DNA of 49,233 bases from Kiritimatiellia bacterium (GCA_016929905.1 JAFGHX010000080.1:1-49233); one strand, 5' to 3'. Counted from the stretch's first letter, positions 26,841-35,140 are shown. Numbers and translations: made by a program. Notes: generated by a model from the letters alone, not told the origin.

Positions 26841-26868
26841 AAATCCGCGAATAGGAATTCGCGGATTT
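26841..26868 (+). terminator. Perfect 11-bp inverted repeat (terminator-like hairpin)
   Basis: AAATCCGCGAA and TTCGCGGATTT flank a 6-base loop directly after the stop codon of the 980-residue protein. Only a TTT follows, so a classical intrinsic terminator is not fully met; a transcript-end stabiliser or bidirectional element is possible. Confidence 0.5.
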
Positions 26869-26920
26869 GAATGGTCCGGCAGGACGCAGGCGTCGTCCTT
26901 CGCGCCGGGAGAGGCAGCGC

Positions 26921-27595
26921 ATGACCAGGAAACAGGTCCTACTCAGCTGGAGCAGCGGCAAGGACAGTGCGTGGGCGCTGCATCTGCTGCGCCGGGATCC
27001 CGCCGTCGAGGTGGTCGGCCTGTTCAGCGTGCTGAACGCGCGGTTCAACCGCGTATCCATGCACGCGACGCGCGCGGACTTGCTTCGGCGGCAGGCGCAG
27101 GCGGCGGGGCTGCCGCTCGAGACGATCAAGCTGCCCGATCCGTGCACGATGGAACAGTGCGATGCGGTCATGGGCGAGTTCGTGGCCGGGTGCGCGGCCA
27201 AGGGCATAGAGCGCATGGCGTTCGGCGACCTGTTCCTGGAAGACGTGCGCGGCTACCGCGAGAAGCAGATGGCGGGGACGGGGATCGAACCGCTCTTTCC
27301 GCTGTGGGGAATGCCGTCCGCCGAGCTGGCGGAGGGGATGCTCGCCGCGGGGCTGGTGGCGTACCTCAGCAGCGTGGACCTGAAGAAACTGCCGGTGAGT
27401 TTCGCGGGTCGACGGTGGTCGCACGAGCTGCTGCGGGAACTGCCGGCGGGTGTCGACCCGTGCGGTGAGAACGGAGAGTTGCACACGGTTGTTGCCGCGG
27501 GCCCGATGTTTGCCGCGCCGATCGCGGTCGAAGTGGGCGAGATCGTCGAGCGGAACGGGTTCGCCTACGCGGATATCGTGCCGGTGCCCCAGTGA
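26921..27595 (+). CDS. Dph6-like PP-loop ATP-binding protein (adenine nucleotide alpha-hydrolase family)
   Basis: A 224-residue cytoplasmic protein of the ATP_bind_4 / diphthine-ammonia-ligase family. The PP-loop is SSGKDS (11-16) right after the first strand (QVLLSWSSGKDSAWALHLL). The family-specific later motifs FGDLFLEDVRGYRE, EPLFPLWG and the C-terminal GENGELHTVVAAGPMF are present. In eukaryotes and archaea the relatives amidate diphthine on EF2. Bacteria lack diphthamide, so the bacterial substrate is unknown; an ATP-dependent amidation or ligation is the safest expectation. The start at 26921 has GGGAGAGG about 7 bases upstream. It stands alone between a hairpin and a convergent lyase gene. 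Confidence 0.85.
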   Translation: MTRKQVLLSWSSGKDSAWALHLLRRDPAVEVVGLFSVLNARFNRVSMHATRADLLRRQAQAAGLPLETIKLPDPCTMEQCDAVMGEFVAGCAAKGIERMAFGDLFLEDVRGYREKQMAGTGIEPLFPLWGMPSAELAEGMLAAGLVAYLSSVDLKKLPVSFAGRRWSHELLRELPAGVDPCGENGELHTVVAAGPMFAAPIAVEVGEIVERNGFAYADIVPVPQ

Positions 27596-27660
27596 ACCGT
27601 TCGAGACAGGCAGGCGCGCACGGCGGGGCGCAGCCCCCTGCTCCTCGACTCCCGGTCCAC

Positions 27661-27699
27661 CCCCACCCTTCCACTCTTCCACGCCTCCAGTCTTCCGCC
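27661..27699. repeat. Pyrimidine-rich degenerate short repeat between convergent genes
   Basis: A C/T-rich stretch repeats a TTCCACYC-like unit several times between the convergent Dph6-like and PL6 genes. A GGGGC/GCCCC hairpin lies just before it (27625-27637). Such short degenerate tracts are common intergenic features; no function is assigned. Confidence 0.3.
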
Positions 27700-27710
27700 G
27701 GCGCGATCCT

Positions 27711-30116
27711 CTATCCCCCGTCCTCGGCGCCCTCCGCGCGCCACAGGCGCAGGTTGCGCCAGTAGCCGGTGCCGGACTGTTCGAGCTTGAGAAACGGGCC
27801 GGCTCGAGGCGGGCCGTCGATTTCGCCCGTATCTTCCCAGATCAAGACGGGAGTGATCCCGAACTTCTGCTTGGCCGACTTGACGGTTGACGTGCCACCG
27901 CGCGCCTGGCCGTCCGGCATGATGCTCACGTTCGTCATCTCCATGCGGATAAACCGGCCGAGCTTGAGCAGGCGAAACGTCGTCCACAACTCGGGGATCG
28001 GGTGGTCGAACGGGATCTTCCGGGTGTTTCCGGACCAGGCGTGCCGATAGTTCATCCGGTAATCGACGGCATGCGGCGCTTCCAGAACGAGGCCCGGCCC
28101 CTTGCCCAGCTTGATGATGCCGGTAGGGATCTTGCCTTCCTGCTTGTCCTGCAACGAGCCGCCGAACGCGAGGCGGTAGCCGTCGCCGGCCACGCCGGCG
28201 CAGAACGTGATTTCAGCGCGGGAATCGAACGTCTCCGGGCGGTACTCCCATTCGAACACGAAATCAGGTGGCAGCGGCGAGCGGAGTGCGAGCGTGCCCT
28301 CCCCGATCCGCACGACGCCGTCCCGGCCTGTCGCGTCGCCACCGGCGGTCCAGGCCGCGAGCGGCGTGCCGGAATCGTAGGCGACGAGTGGCTGGTGCAT
28401 CCAGTTTGTTACGGCCAGATTGCGGGGCCGCGGAAAGTCGGGAAGCCAGACGCTGCCGCGCCGCGCGGCCGGCGCGGCCTCGACGGCGCCCATGTCGGCC
28501 GCCTGGCCTTGCGGCCGAGGCGTGCCCCACAGGTCGGCATCGACCCCGGCGACCGGTGCGGCGGCGTCGATGGCCGGGCTGCCGGGGCCGGGCGCGATAA
28601 CCGTCCCTTCGCCGGTCAGGAGCGGGTCCTTCAGCACCAGCTCTGCTCCTTCGTAACCGGCGACCGCCTCGCCCGTCGCCCAGACCAGGTTCGGACCGAC
28701 CCGCGCATGGCTCGCGGCGCCGATCCGCAGGAGCGTTCCTTTCCCGCCCGTGAGGACGTTGTTGAGCACGAGGTTGTTTTCGGGATAGGCGGCATCTTCG
28801 CGATCGGAAGGCGCGTCGGTGCCAATCCCGACGCGGCACCCGACGAATGTGTTGTGCGCGATGAGGCAGTCCTTGACGGCGCCGAGCCGCTCGTCGCCGG
28901 TCTTCCCCGTCGAGAGCCGCACGCCGGAACCCGCCATGTTCACGATCAGATTGTTGACGATCCGGTGCCGCTCGCCGCGCACCGTGAACCCGTTGATATT
29001 CCCGGCCAGGACATTGCCGGCCAGTAGGTTTTCGTTCCCGTTCCGCAGCGTCATGCTGCCGTCGCAGTTCACGAACAGGTTGTGCCGCACGGCGTTATTC
29101 GACGATTTCAGCGAGATGATCTCGGAGTCCCCGCTCGCGTTGTCGAACACGTTATACGCGATAAGGGCGCGCGGCTGAAGCCGCGGGGCCTGGCCCTGCC
29201 CGATCTGGATCGCCTCCTGCCCGTTCCGCCAGAGCCGGTAGATATCCCGGAAGATGTTGTGGTCGAACCGGTTGTCGACCCCTACCCGCCGGCCGCTGTC
29301 CGGTTTGGGGTAGCCGCCGGCGGCCTGCCCGAGGCTCATGGAGCGGCTGTTCACGAAGTAGCAGTGGTCCACGCGGTTGGAATCGGAGTTCCAGCCGATG
29401 CTCACGACATGCCCGAACGAGGACATAACGTTTCCGCACTGTTCGAACTGGCACTGTGTGATCCTGTTGTGGCTGCCGTTGATCTCGACGGCGCGCTCGG
29501 CGCTGCCGCAGAAGCGCAATTCACGCAGCACGACGTGATCGGCTTTGATCCGGAGCGAGGTCCGGCCCATCAGCAGGACGCCGCCCGGGGTCTGCGGCCG
29601 GATCACGACCGGGCGGCCCGGCAGGCCGCCAGCCTTGACGGTCATCTGCCAATCGCGATACGCGCCGTTGCGGATGACCACTTCGGCGCCCGGCTGCAGT
29701 TGCGGCTCGAGCGTCTCGTACTCGTTCGGCGCCGCGATACGCGCCGGCCGGGCCGGGCCGGACACGGCCGGTCCGCCGGGCGAGCCCAGGACCCGCGCGG
29801 ACGGGTCGCGCACGATTTCGACCTCGTGCGTGCCGGCGGGCAACTGCGCCTGCATCAGATGGGCGCCCGCGTTCACCGCCGAAGCGTCGGCACCGTCCAC
29901 CCGCACCCCGCGAATGCCGCGTGCGTAGAACGTGACCGGTTCGCCGCCGCAAACCACGCGGGCGCGGTCGTCGTTGAGGTACAGGTCCAGGTCGGCGTCG
30001 CAGAGGAATGGCGCCGTCCACGGCCCGGCCAGCGCACGGCCCGCCGTCAGGACACACACCAGCACGCCGCCCCAACGGCTCCGACGCCGCGATTCATGGC
30101 CACCCGTTTCCTTCAC
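27711..30116 (-). CDS. Secreted polysaccharide lyase family 6 (chondroitinase B/alginate lyase type)
   Basis: An 801-residue exported lyase, expected to cleave uronate-containing polysaccharides by beta-elimination. After a signal peptide (about 1-30) and a ~100-residue beta domain, the right-handed beta-helix runs from about 130 to 560. PL6 landmarks are visible: the early turn YETLEPQLQPGAEVVIRNG, NRVDHCYF (247-254), NGQEAIQIGQ (298-307), and the active-site rungs SEIISLKSS (E332, K337) and SMTLRNGNEN (R358). The Lys and Arg correspond to the catalytic pair and the Glu to a calcium ligand. Residues about 570-801 form a C-terminal jelly-roll-like (LamG/3-keto-disaccharide hydrolase-like) domain. 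The start is a GTG with AAGGAGG eight bases upstream. Alginate versus dermatan sulfate cannot be told from sequence alone. Confidence 0.85.
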   Translation of the reverse strand: MKETGGHESRRRSRWGGVLVCVLTAGRALAGPWTAPFLCDADLDLYLNDDRARVVCGGEPVTFYARGIRGVRVDGADASAVNAGAHLMQAQLPAGTHEVEIVRDPSARVLGSPGGPAVSGPARPARIAAPNEYETLEPQLQPGAEVVIRNGAYRDWQMTVKAGGLPGRPVVIRPQTPGGVLLMGRTSLRIKADHVVLRELRFCGSAERAVEINGSHNRITQCQFEQCGNVMSSFGHVVSIGWNSDSNRVDHCYFVNSRSMSLGQAAGGYPKPDSGRRVGVDNRFDHNIFRDIYRLWRNGQEAIQIGQGQAPRLQPRALIAYNVFDNASGDSEIISLKSSNNAVRHNLFVNCDGSMTLRNGNENLLAGNVLAGNINGFTVRGERHRIVNNLIVNMAGSGVRLSTGKTGDERLGAVKDCLIAHNTFVGCRVGIGTDAPSDREDAAYPENNLVLNNVLTGGKGTLLRIGAASHARVGPNLVWATGEAVAGYEGAELVLKDPLLTGEGTVIAPGPGSPAIDAAAPVAGVDADLWGTPRPQGQAADMGAVEAAPAARRGSVWLPDFPRPRNLAVTNWMHQPLVAYDSGTPLAAWTAGGDATGRDGVVRIGEGTLALRSPLPPDFVFEWEYRPETFDSRAEITFCAGVAGDGYRLAFGGSLQDKQEGKIPTGIIKLGKGPGLVLEAPHAVDYRMNYRHAWSGNTRKIPFDHPIPELWTTFRLLKLGRFIRMEMTNVSIMPDGQARGGTSTVKSAKQKFGITPVLIWEDTGEIDGPPRAGPFLKLEQSGTGYWRNLRLWRAEGAEDGG

Positions 30117-30257
30117 GTGTTATCCTCCTTCATAGGCGCACAGCCCACCCCCGAATCGACAACGACCGGACCGTCCGAGATGTGTGCGTGGTTCGGGATC
30201 GGCCGCGCCACAGTGCTTTGTTGTGGACATCCGCCCGGAACAAGAGCATGGTACACG

Positions 30258-30365
30258 CCGGTCTGCCGCGCGTGGCCCGTGAGGCAGGCGGATGGCCGCG
30301 TCGCACCCGTCGGCGGGTTCGCAAATCCGTTGCGTGTCCGTGCACCTGAGTTTCCGACAAAGCTT
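30258..30365 (-). repeat. Dispersed ~105-bp repeat, copy upstream of the PL6 gene
   Basis: Read on the minus strand it starts AAGCTTTGTCGGAAACTCAG. It matches the plus-strand copy at 42138-42244: the first 21 bases are identical and 71 of the first 90 agree without gaps by hand count. Its 3' end lies about 140 bases before the lyase start. Confidence 0.7.
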
Positions 30366-30388
30366 ACGACAAAGTTGACGACAAGGAA
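30354..30388 (-). repeat. Three tandem TTGTCG-based units at the head of the dispersed repeat
   Basis: On the minus strand three 11-12-base units, TTGTCGTCAAC, TTTGTCGTAAGC and TTTGTCGGAAAC, follow one another. The last one is part of the dispersed repeat; the other copy at 42138 has only that one unit. Confidence 0.6.
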
Positions 30389-30495
30389 ATCCTGTAATGG
30401 TGTGTGTTGTGCCAACCTGCGGCAACAGCGCACGCGGACGTACGGGGCAGACGGCGTTGCCGGGCAACAAGACCGACGAAGAGACGAAAACGATC

Positions 30496-31338
30496 ATGAC
30501 CGTACGGTTTCCGCACAGCGTTGACTTCATTATCACGGCCCGCTGCAACCTGTTCTGCAAGGTGTGCTGGGGCTGGGAAATGCCGCCCTACCGGCCGCTT
30601 TCGACCGAGGAGCGGGCCGGACTGTTCGACCGGCTCCTGCCCTACAACATCGACCAGATCGTGTTCACGGGCGGAGAGCCGCTGCTGGACGACGCGCTGC
30701 CCGCGTTGCTGGCGCATGCGCATCAGAACTTCCGCACGTTTCTATTCACGAACACGATGCTGTTCCCGGACATGCACGCCGCGCTTCTGCCGCATGTCGA
30801 CCGGCTTTCCTTCTCGCTTGACGGCGACACGGCCGAACTCAACGCGGCGGCTCGGGCGCCGGGTCATTTCGAGAAGGTACTCGAGAGCATCCGAATCATT
30901 CGGGACTCGCCCCACCGGCCGCGACTGCAGATCCTGACGGTGGTGACCAGGCAGAACCACTGCCATCTGCAGGGGATCGGCGGGCTGCTTCTGGAAAGAT
31001 GCGGCGGAATCCTCTCGCGCTGGAAGCTGAACTTCTGCCGCGACATGGGCCGATACCACAAGGAGTTCGCTTTGCCATACGACACGTTCGCCGAGGCGGC
31101 GGAAGACACGAAGGCCGCGTTCCGCGGCCGGCTCCGCATCCGCTACAGTCTGAATCAGCATGACGACGCCTATCTGTTCGCCTTTCCCGACGGCAACCTG
31201 TACACGCCCGAAGGGCGGGCATATCGGCCTGTCGGCAACATCCTCGACCCACGGACCTACGACGCGGCCAAGCTGAGCACGATCGCGGAGAAGATCGAGC
31301 AACGCGACAGGTTGCTTGCCGAGCAGGAACAGAGGTGA
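30496..31338 (+). CDS. Radical SAM protein (single [4Fe-4S], no SPASM domain)
   Basis: A 280-residue cytoplasmic radical SAM enzyme. The cluster motif is CNLFCKVC (C17, C21, C24), followed by the SAM-binding FTGGEPLLDD (57-66), a strand FLFTNTMLF and a conserved SFSLDG (about 111-116). The C-terminal ~100 residues hold RWKLNFCRDMGRYHKEF and FPDGNLYTPEGRAYRPVGNI, with no Cys-rich auxiliary-cluster domain. The start at 30496 begins the strand before the cluster; the frame is open to 30397 but that segment is intergenic repeat sequence. The Shine-Dalgarno is weak. It stands alone between the divergent lyase and the convergent permease, with no peptide substrate or maturation partner visible. The reaction cannot be assigned. 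Confidence 0.8.
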   Translation: MTVRFPHSVDFIITARCNLFCKVCWGWEMPPYRPLSTEERAGLFDRLLPYNIDQIVFTGGEPLLDDALPALLAHAHQNFRTFLFTNTMLFPDMHAALLPHVDRLSFSLDGDTAELNAAARAPGHFEKVLESIRIIRDSPHRPRLQILTVVTRQNHCHLQGIGGLLLERCGGILSRWKLNFCRDMGRYHKEFALPYDTFAEAAEDTKAAFRGRLRIRYSLNQHDDAYLFAFPDGNLYTPEGRAYRPVGNILDPRTYDAAKLSTIAEKIEQRDRLLAEQEQR

Positions 31339-31458
31339 GACCGGCGTCGCTGTGTGTGTAAAGGCTGCCGGCCCTCGGAGGAGGAAGAGCCGGGACGGCG
31401 CTTCTACTTTCCGCTCGCCCGCCGCCCTGTCCCCAGCATGGGCCTGGCGGCGCGGCCG

Positions 31459-33291
31459 TTACAGCCGCAGCCGCTTGCCCAGCAGGACCGTATCGCGCAG
31501 GGCTTCCTTGCTCTTGGCCCGGATCCACCGCTTGTAGAAGTGCAGGTCCTGCGCGATCTGCGCGATGGCGGCCAGGGCGCGAAGGTGGAAGTTGCGTTCG
31601 TCCCGGGTCCCGGCCAGAACGAACACCGCGTGGACATCGGTGGGACTCTCCGGAAAGGCCACGCCCGGTTTGCAGCGGACGAGAAAGATGTCAAACACCT
31701 TCTCCCCGTCCAGAATGATGTGCGGAATGGCCAGGCCCGGCCCGACGACGGTGCTGCTGTCCTTCTCCCGCTCGAGCAGCCGTTCCCGGATCACGGATTC
31801 GCGAACGTTCAGGCGCGGCGCCATGGCGGCGGCAACCTCCGCGAAAAACTCGCGCCAGTCCATGTGCCGGTCGATATCCAGGACGAGGCCGTGCTCGATG
31901 ATGTGGTCGAACCGGTCCTTGCTGATGTCGTCCCGCTCCCGGATGATCTCCTTCAGTTCGTCTTCCAGGAGATGTTCCGTCAGGTCCTTCGCCGTCAGCC
32001 GTTCGATCAGATGCAGCAGTGCATATTCGCGCGTGGCGCGGATGCGCCCGTAGAACCAGAACACGAAAAGGCCGCACCCGACGAGGACGAGGCTGGTGCA
32101 CAGTGCGGCCGCGCCCATTCCGATCATGAGCGCGGCGCAGCCTGCAACGCCGATGAGCTGCACCCAGGGATAGAGCGGCGAGCGGAACTGGGGCTGATAG
32201 TTCTGCACGCGGCCTTCCCGCATGACGATGACGGAGAGGCAGGAGAACAGGAACGTGAGGATCAGCACGGTCGAAGCCACCTTCACCAGCACGCGCAGCT
32301 CGAGGAAGAGGACCAGCACCATGAACAGGCCCGTGAACAGCAGAGCGACGTGCGGCGTCTTGTAGCGGGCGTTCAGCCTGCCGAGCACGTCCGGCACGAG
32401 CCCGTCGCGGGCGAGCGCGAGCGGGTAGCGGGAGGCGGCCATGATCCCCGCGTTCGCCGTCGAGACGAAGGCCAGAATGGCGGCGATGCTCAGCAGCACC
32501 ACGCCGCCCCGGCCCATGAACGCGGCGGCTCCGTCGGAAATCGGCGTGAGCGAGTGGTCCAGCTCGGCCGCACCCAGCACGCCGGAGGTCACGAAGATGG
32601 CCAGCGTGTAGAACAGGGCCACCACGAACAGCGACAGGACCATGCCGCGCGGGACGGTCCGGGCCGGATTCGTGACTTCCTCGGCGACGGCGGCGACTTT
32701 GAGCAAACCGCCGAAACTCACGAACACGAGCCCGGCGGTCGACAGCACGGCACCAACGCCGTTGGGCGCGAACGGCACGAGATTGCGCACCTCGATCGCC
32801 GGCAGCCCGCGCACGATGTAGTAGGACAGCGCGCCGAGCAGCCCGAAGACCAGCGCGCGCTGAATCATGGCCGCCTCTTTCACCCCGACGAAGTTGACCG
32901 CCACGAAAAAGACGCACAGCGCCAGCGCAATGATGCGAATATCGAGCGCGACGAAGATGCGCGTGAAGGCCGCCATCCCGACGAGCGCAAAGGCGCTCTT
33001 CAGCGACAGCGAGAACCAGGTGATCAACCCGTCCACGGTTCCCACCGCGGGCCCCATACTGCGCGTGACGTAGAAATAGGTGCCGCCCGCCTTCGGCATG
33101 GCCGACACCAGTTCCGCCTGGCTGAGCATGCCGGTCAGCGCGAGCAGGCCCGCCACCAGGTACGAGAGGACGACCGCCGGGCCCGCCTGCGCGTGCGCCA
33201 GCCCGGGCAGGATGAACAGGCCGGAACTGATCATCGCGCCCGAAGCCGTGCAGAAGACGTCGAGCAGATTGAGTTTCTTCTTCAGTTTCAT
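31459..33291 (-). CDS. APC-family amino acid permease fused to a PTS EIIA domain
   Basis: A 610-residue protein. The first ~430 residues carry about 12 transmembrane helices of the amino acid-polyamine-organocation superfamily. It opens with LNLLDVFCTASGAMISSGLF, and the substrate-site-like GLVFVSFGGLLKVAAVAEEV occurs mid-way. The C-terminal ~150 residues (about 455-605) are a PTS EIIA type-2 (fructose/nitrogen) domain with the phosphorylatable His in GLAIPHIIL (His524) and the downstream VFVLAGTRDERNFHLRAL. The layout suggests that transport of amino acids is gated by PTS phosphorylation state or that EIIA reads the transporter; this is inference. Start at 33291 (MKLKKKLNLLD) fits the family; the open frame to 33627 includes no family sequence. 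Convergent with the radical SAM gene; a 120-base gap at the 3' side shows nothing clear. Confidence 0.85.
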   Translation of the reverse strand: MKLKKKLNLLDVFCTASGAMISSGLFILPGLAHAQAGPAVVLSYLVAGLLALTGMLSQAELVSAMPKAGGTYFYVTRSMGPAVGTVDGLITWFSLSLKSAFALVGMAAFTRIFVALDIRIIALALCVFFVAVNFVGVKEAAMIQRALVFGLLGALSYYIVRGLPAIEVRNLVPFAPNGVGAVLSTAGLVFVSFGGLLKVAAVAEEVTNPARTVPRGMVLSLFVVALFYTLAIFVTSGVLGAAELDHSLTPISDGAAAFMGRGGVVLLSIAAILAFVSTANAGIMAASRYPLALARDGLVPDVLGRLNARYKTPHVALLFTGLFMVLVLFLELRVLVKVASTVLILTFLFSCLSVIVMREGRVQNYQPQFRSPLYPWVQLIGVAGCAALMIGMGAAALCTSLVLVGCGLFVFWFYGRIRATREYALLHLIERLTAKDLTEHLLEDELKEIIRERDDISKDRFDHIIEHGLVLDIDRHMDWREFFAEVAAAMAPRLNVRESVIRERLLEREKDSSTVVGPGLAIPHIILDGEKVFDIFLVRCKPGVAFPESPTDVHAVFVLAGTRDERNFHLRALAAIAQIAQDLHFYKRWIRAKSKEALRDTVLLGKRLRL

Positions 33292-33329
33292 GAGTGCCGC
33301 CCGCGACGGAGTCGCTGTCGACAGGCGTA

Positions 33330-33358
33330 CGTGTACCAGATTTGGCGCGACGTGTCCA
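33330..33358 (-). promoter_or_regulatory. Possible promoter for the permease-EIIA gene
   Basis: On the minus strand TGGACA (33353-33358) and TACACG (33330-33335) are 17 bases apart, with TGG directly before the -10. The -35 is good, the -10 poor. It lies in the 220-base gap between the AtpZ-like gene and the permease, which otherwise shows nothing. Confidence 0.35.
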
Positions 33359-33511
33359 TACCGGGCGCCAGCGATGAAGCCCGGCGTATCATCCTCGGAG
33401 AGTGACATGAAAGCTGGAAGGCGGGAATCCGAGCGTCGTTCGGCGCCGAAACGATAGACCCGGCGGAAGGGAGACCTGCTGCCGAATTCTCGATCGGCGC
33501 CGGATTGACAC

Positions 33512-33784
33512 TCAGGACTCCCGCTCAGGGGGCTCCCGGCTCTGCGTCCCCGCATCGTCCGCATCCGCCGCCCCGCCGTCCTTCTCACTCGTCTGCATGT
33601 ACAGCGGCCTGATGACCGCATACACACCCGTCACAAAGCCAAGTGCCGCACCCCCAACCAACCCCCACGGCGCCCACCCGAAGCGCTTATCCAGGTATAG
33701 CCCGATCCCGATGGGTATCAACACGCATACCACGAAATGTGTGCCGGCATAAACCGGTCCACTGTAGGCCCAAGGACTTTTCAT
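33512..33784 (-). CDS. Small AtpZ/AtpI-family membrane protein
   Basis: A 90-residue protein with two transmembrane helices (about 10-28 and 38-58) separated by the family motif IGLYLDKRFGWAPWGLVGG, then a charged, Asp/Ser-rich tail. AtpZ/AtpI proteins normally sit at the start of F1Fo ATP synthase operons and are linked to c-ring assembly and to Mg2+/Ca2+ transport. Here no ATP synthase genes are in reach, so its partner is unclear. The ATG at 33784 has a weak GAGAGCGG upstream. It reads toward the permease-EIIA gene 220 bases away and is divergent from the tandem EIIA gene. Confidence 0.75.
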   Translation of the reverse strand: MKSPWAYSGPVYAGTHFVVCVLIPIGIGLYLDKRFGWAPWGLVGGAALGFVTGVYAVIRPLYMQTSEKDGGAADADDAGTQSREPPERES

Positions 33785-33973
33785 TGTCCGCTCTCAATCC
33801 CGGTCCTTCCCGCCTACGTCCGTCTCCGGGAAAGGAACCGTTGCTGCGACAATTCGACTGCGTTGTCCTCTATTGTCCGTTAATGTCTGAATTATGCCTT
33901 GCCGATGCGTGGAATCAAGCATAGAATGAGCCAGGTGCTTGAAGCGGACAACATCTGTTCAGGGGCGTCGTTG

Positions 33974-35062
33974 ATGAAAGCGGGCATCGCCAGGTTACAG
34001 CAGGCGGAGCGCGGTTTGCGTCTGGCCAGGGCCGGCGTGGCGGTTTCCGGGCGGGGGACGGAACGCGAGCGGGCACGGGGAACAAGCCCAAGCCTGGGAG
34101 CCTTCTTTCGTGTCGAGACTCTTGAGCCCTGCTTGAAGGCCAATTCCAAGCGGGCGGCGATCGATGAACTGCTGGCGATCATGGTCCGAGGCGGGGTGCT
34201 CCGAGACGTGGCGCAGGCGAGGCAGGCGGTCTGGAAGCGGGAACAAGCTATGTCGACGGGCATGCGTGGCGGGCTGGCGATGCCTCATGGCAGGACCGAC
34301 GCTGTGAGCGAATTGGTCTGCGCGGTTGGTGTGAACCGTGCCGGGCTAGACTTCGGGGCCATCGACGGCGAGCCCGGCCGCATCTTTGTCTTGACGCTTT
34401 CCCCGCGCAGGGGGTCGGCGCCCGACGTGCAATTCATGGTGGGCGTCGCCCAGATCCTGAACGAAGAGGGCAGGCAGCGTCTTCTGGCGTGCGAGACGCC
34501 GGACGAAATGCTGGCGGTCCTGAACGGCGCGCCGCCGGCGGCTCTTCCGCGGCAGCCCGCCGTTGGAGCCGAACCGGCCGACGTTCCTGCGGAAGCTTGG
34601 GAACAGCCCTGGATCCGGCGGTACATCAGGGCCGACAGGGTAAAGATCGGGCTGACCGGCCGGTCAAAGGAAGGCGTTATCGAGGAGATGCTTGAGCTGC
34701 TGAATGTTCACGGCCAAGTCCACGATGTGGCGGAAGCGCGCCGCGCGATCCTGGCGCGGGAAGCCAAGATGAGCACCGGCATGCCGAACGGGATTGCCAT
34801 TCCCCATGCGAGGACGGAAGCGGTCGACCGGCTGATCTGCGCCGTGGGGATCGCGCCCGACGGCATCGATTTCGAGGCGGCGGACGGCGAGCCGTCCCGG
34901 ATCTTCATCATGACCCTCTCCCCCACCCGCGCGCCCGGCCCACACCTCCAGTTGCTGGCGACGATCAGCCGCGCGCTCGACGCGGAAGGACGTGCCCGGC
35001 TTCTGCAGGCGCGCGGCCCGGAGGAAGTCTGCGCCGTTCTTGAGGGCGGCACGGGCGGATGA
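33974..35062 (+). CDS. Tandem PTS EIIA (type 2) domain protein
   Basis: A 362-residue cytoplasmic protein with two complete EIIA-2 (PtsN/FruA-like) domains and no EIIB or EIIC. Domain 1 (about 45-185) has GMRGGLAMPHGRTDAV (His105) and domain 2 (about 215-360) has GMPNGIAIPHARTEAV (His278). Both are followed by the LTLSP strand. Both sites keep the phosphorylatable His, which suggests a regulatory phosphate sink or sensor rather than a transport component. The start is uncertain: ATG 33974 has AGGGG about 9 bases upstream and is preferred; 33899 and 33926 are in frame. The first ~45 residues match no family. No EI or HPr gene is in the window. It is divergent from the AtpZ-like gene and close to the EIIA-fused permease. 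Confidence 0.8.
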   Translation: MKAGIARLQQAERGLRLARAGVAVSGRGTERERARGTSPSLGAFFRVETLEPCLKANSKRAAIDELLAIMVRGGVLRDVAQARQAVWKREQAMSTGMRGGLAMPHGRTDAVSELVCAVGVNRAGLDFGAIDGEPGRIFVLTLSPRRGSAPDVQFMVGVAQILNEEGRQRLLACETPDEMLAVLNGAPPAALPRQPAVGAEPADVPAEAWEQPWIRRYIRADRVKIGLTGRSKEGVIEEMLELLNVHGQVHDVAEARRAILAREAKMSTGMPNGIAIPHARTEAVDRLICAVGIAPDGIDFEAADGEPSRIFIMTLSPTRAPGPHLQLLATISRALDAEGRARLLQARGPEEVCAVLEGGTGG

Positions 35063-35091
35063 AGGCGCTCGGCAAGGCCGCCGTCTGGCAA

Positions 35092-35137
35092 ATTGTCAAA
35101 GAAAAGACTGGACAATCCCGCCCGTATCGGTTATAGT
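35092..35137 (+). promoter_or_regulatory. Sigma-70-type promoter for the heparinase-like operon
   Basis: TGGACA (35109-35114) and TATAGT (35132-35137) are 17 bases apart, each differing from consensus at one position. Start of transcription would fall near 35144. An ATTGTC/GACAAT inverted repeat (35092-35116, 13-base spacer) overlaps the -35. Confidence 0.7.
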
Positions 35138-35140
35138 TTA

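Larger units (their letters stand above)
30117..30495. other. Divergent intergenic region between PL6 lyase and radical SAM genes
   Basis: These 379 bases hold the PL6 Shine-Dalgarno (30123-30129), a copy of the dispersed repeat (30258-30365) reading toward the lyase, and three tandem 11-12-base units based on TTGTCG (30354-30388). No convincing -10/-35 pair was found on either strand. Confidence 0.6.

Noticed and set aside
30496..31338. Possible prokaryotic viperin (antiviral radical SAM)
   Set aside because: General layout and an RWK motif are similar, but the residues around the cluster and the C-terminal nucleotide-binding part do not match clearly, and there is no kinase or defence neighbour.
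23858..31410. Short shared string GGGACGCCGCTTCTACT at 23858 and, with one change, near 31391
   Set aside because: Only about 17 bases long with no flanking similarity; may be chance in GC-rich DNA or part of a dispersed element that cannot be delimited here.
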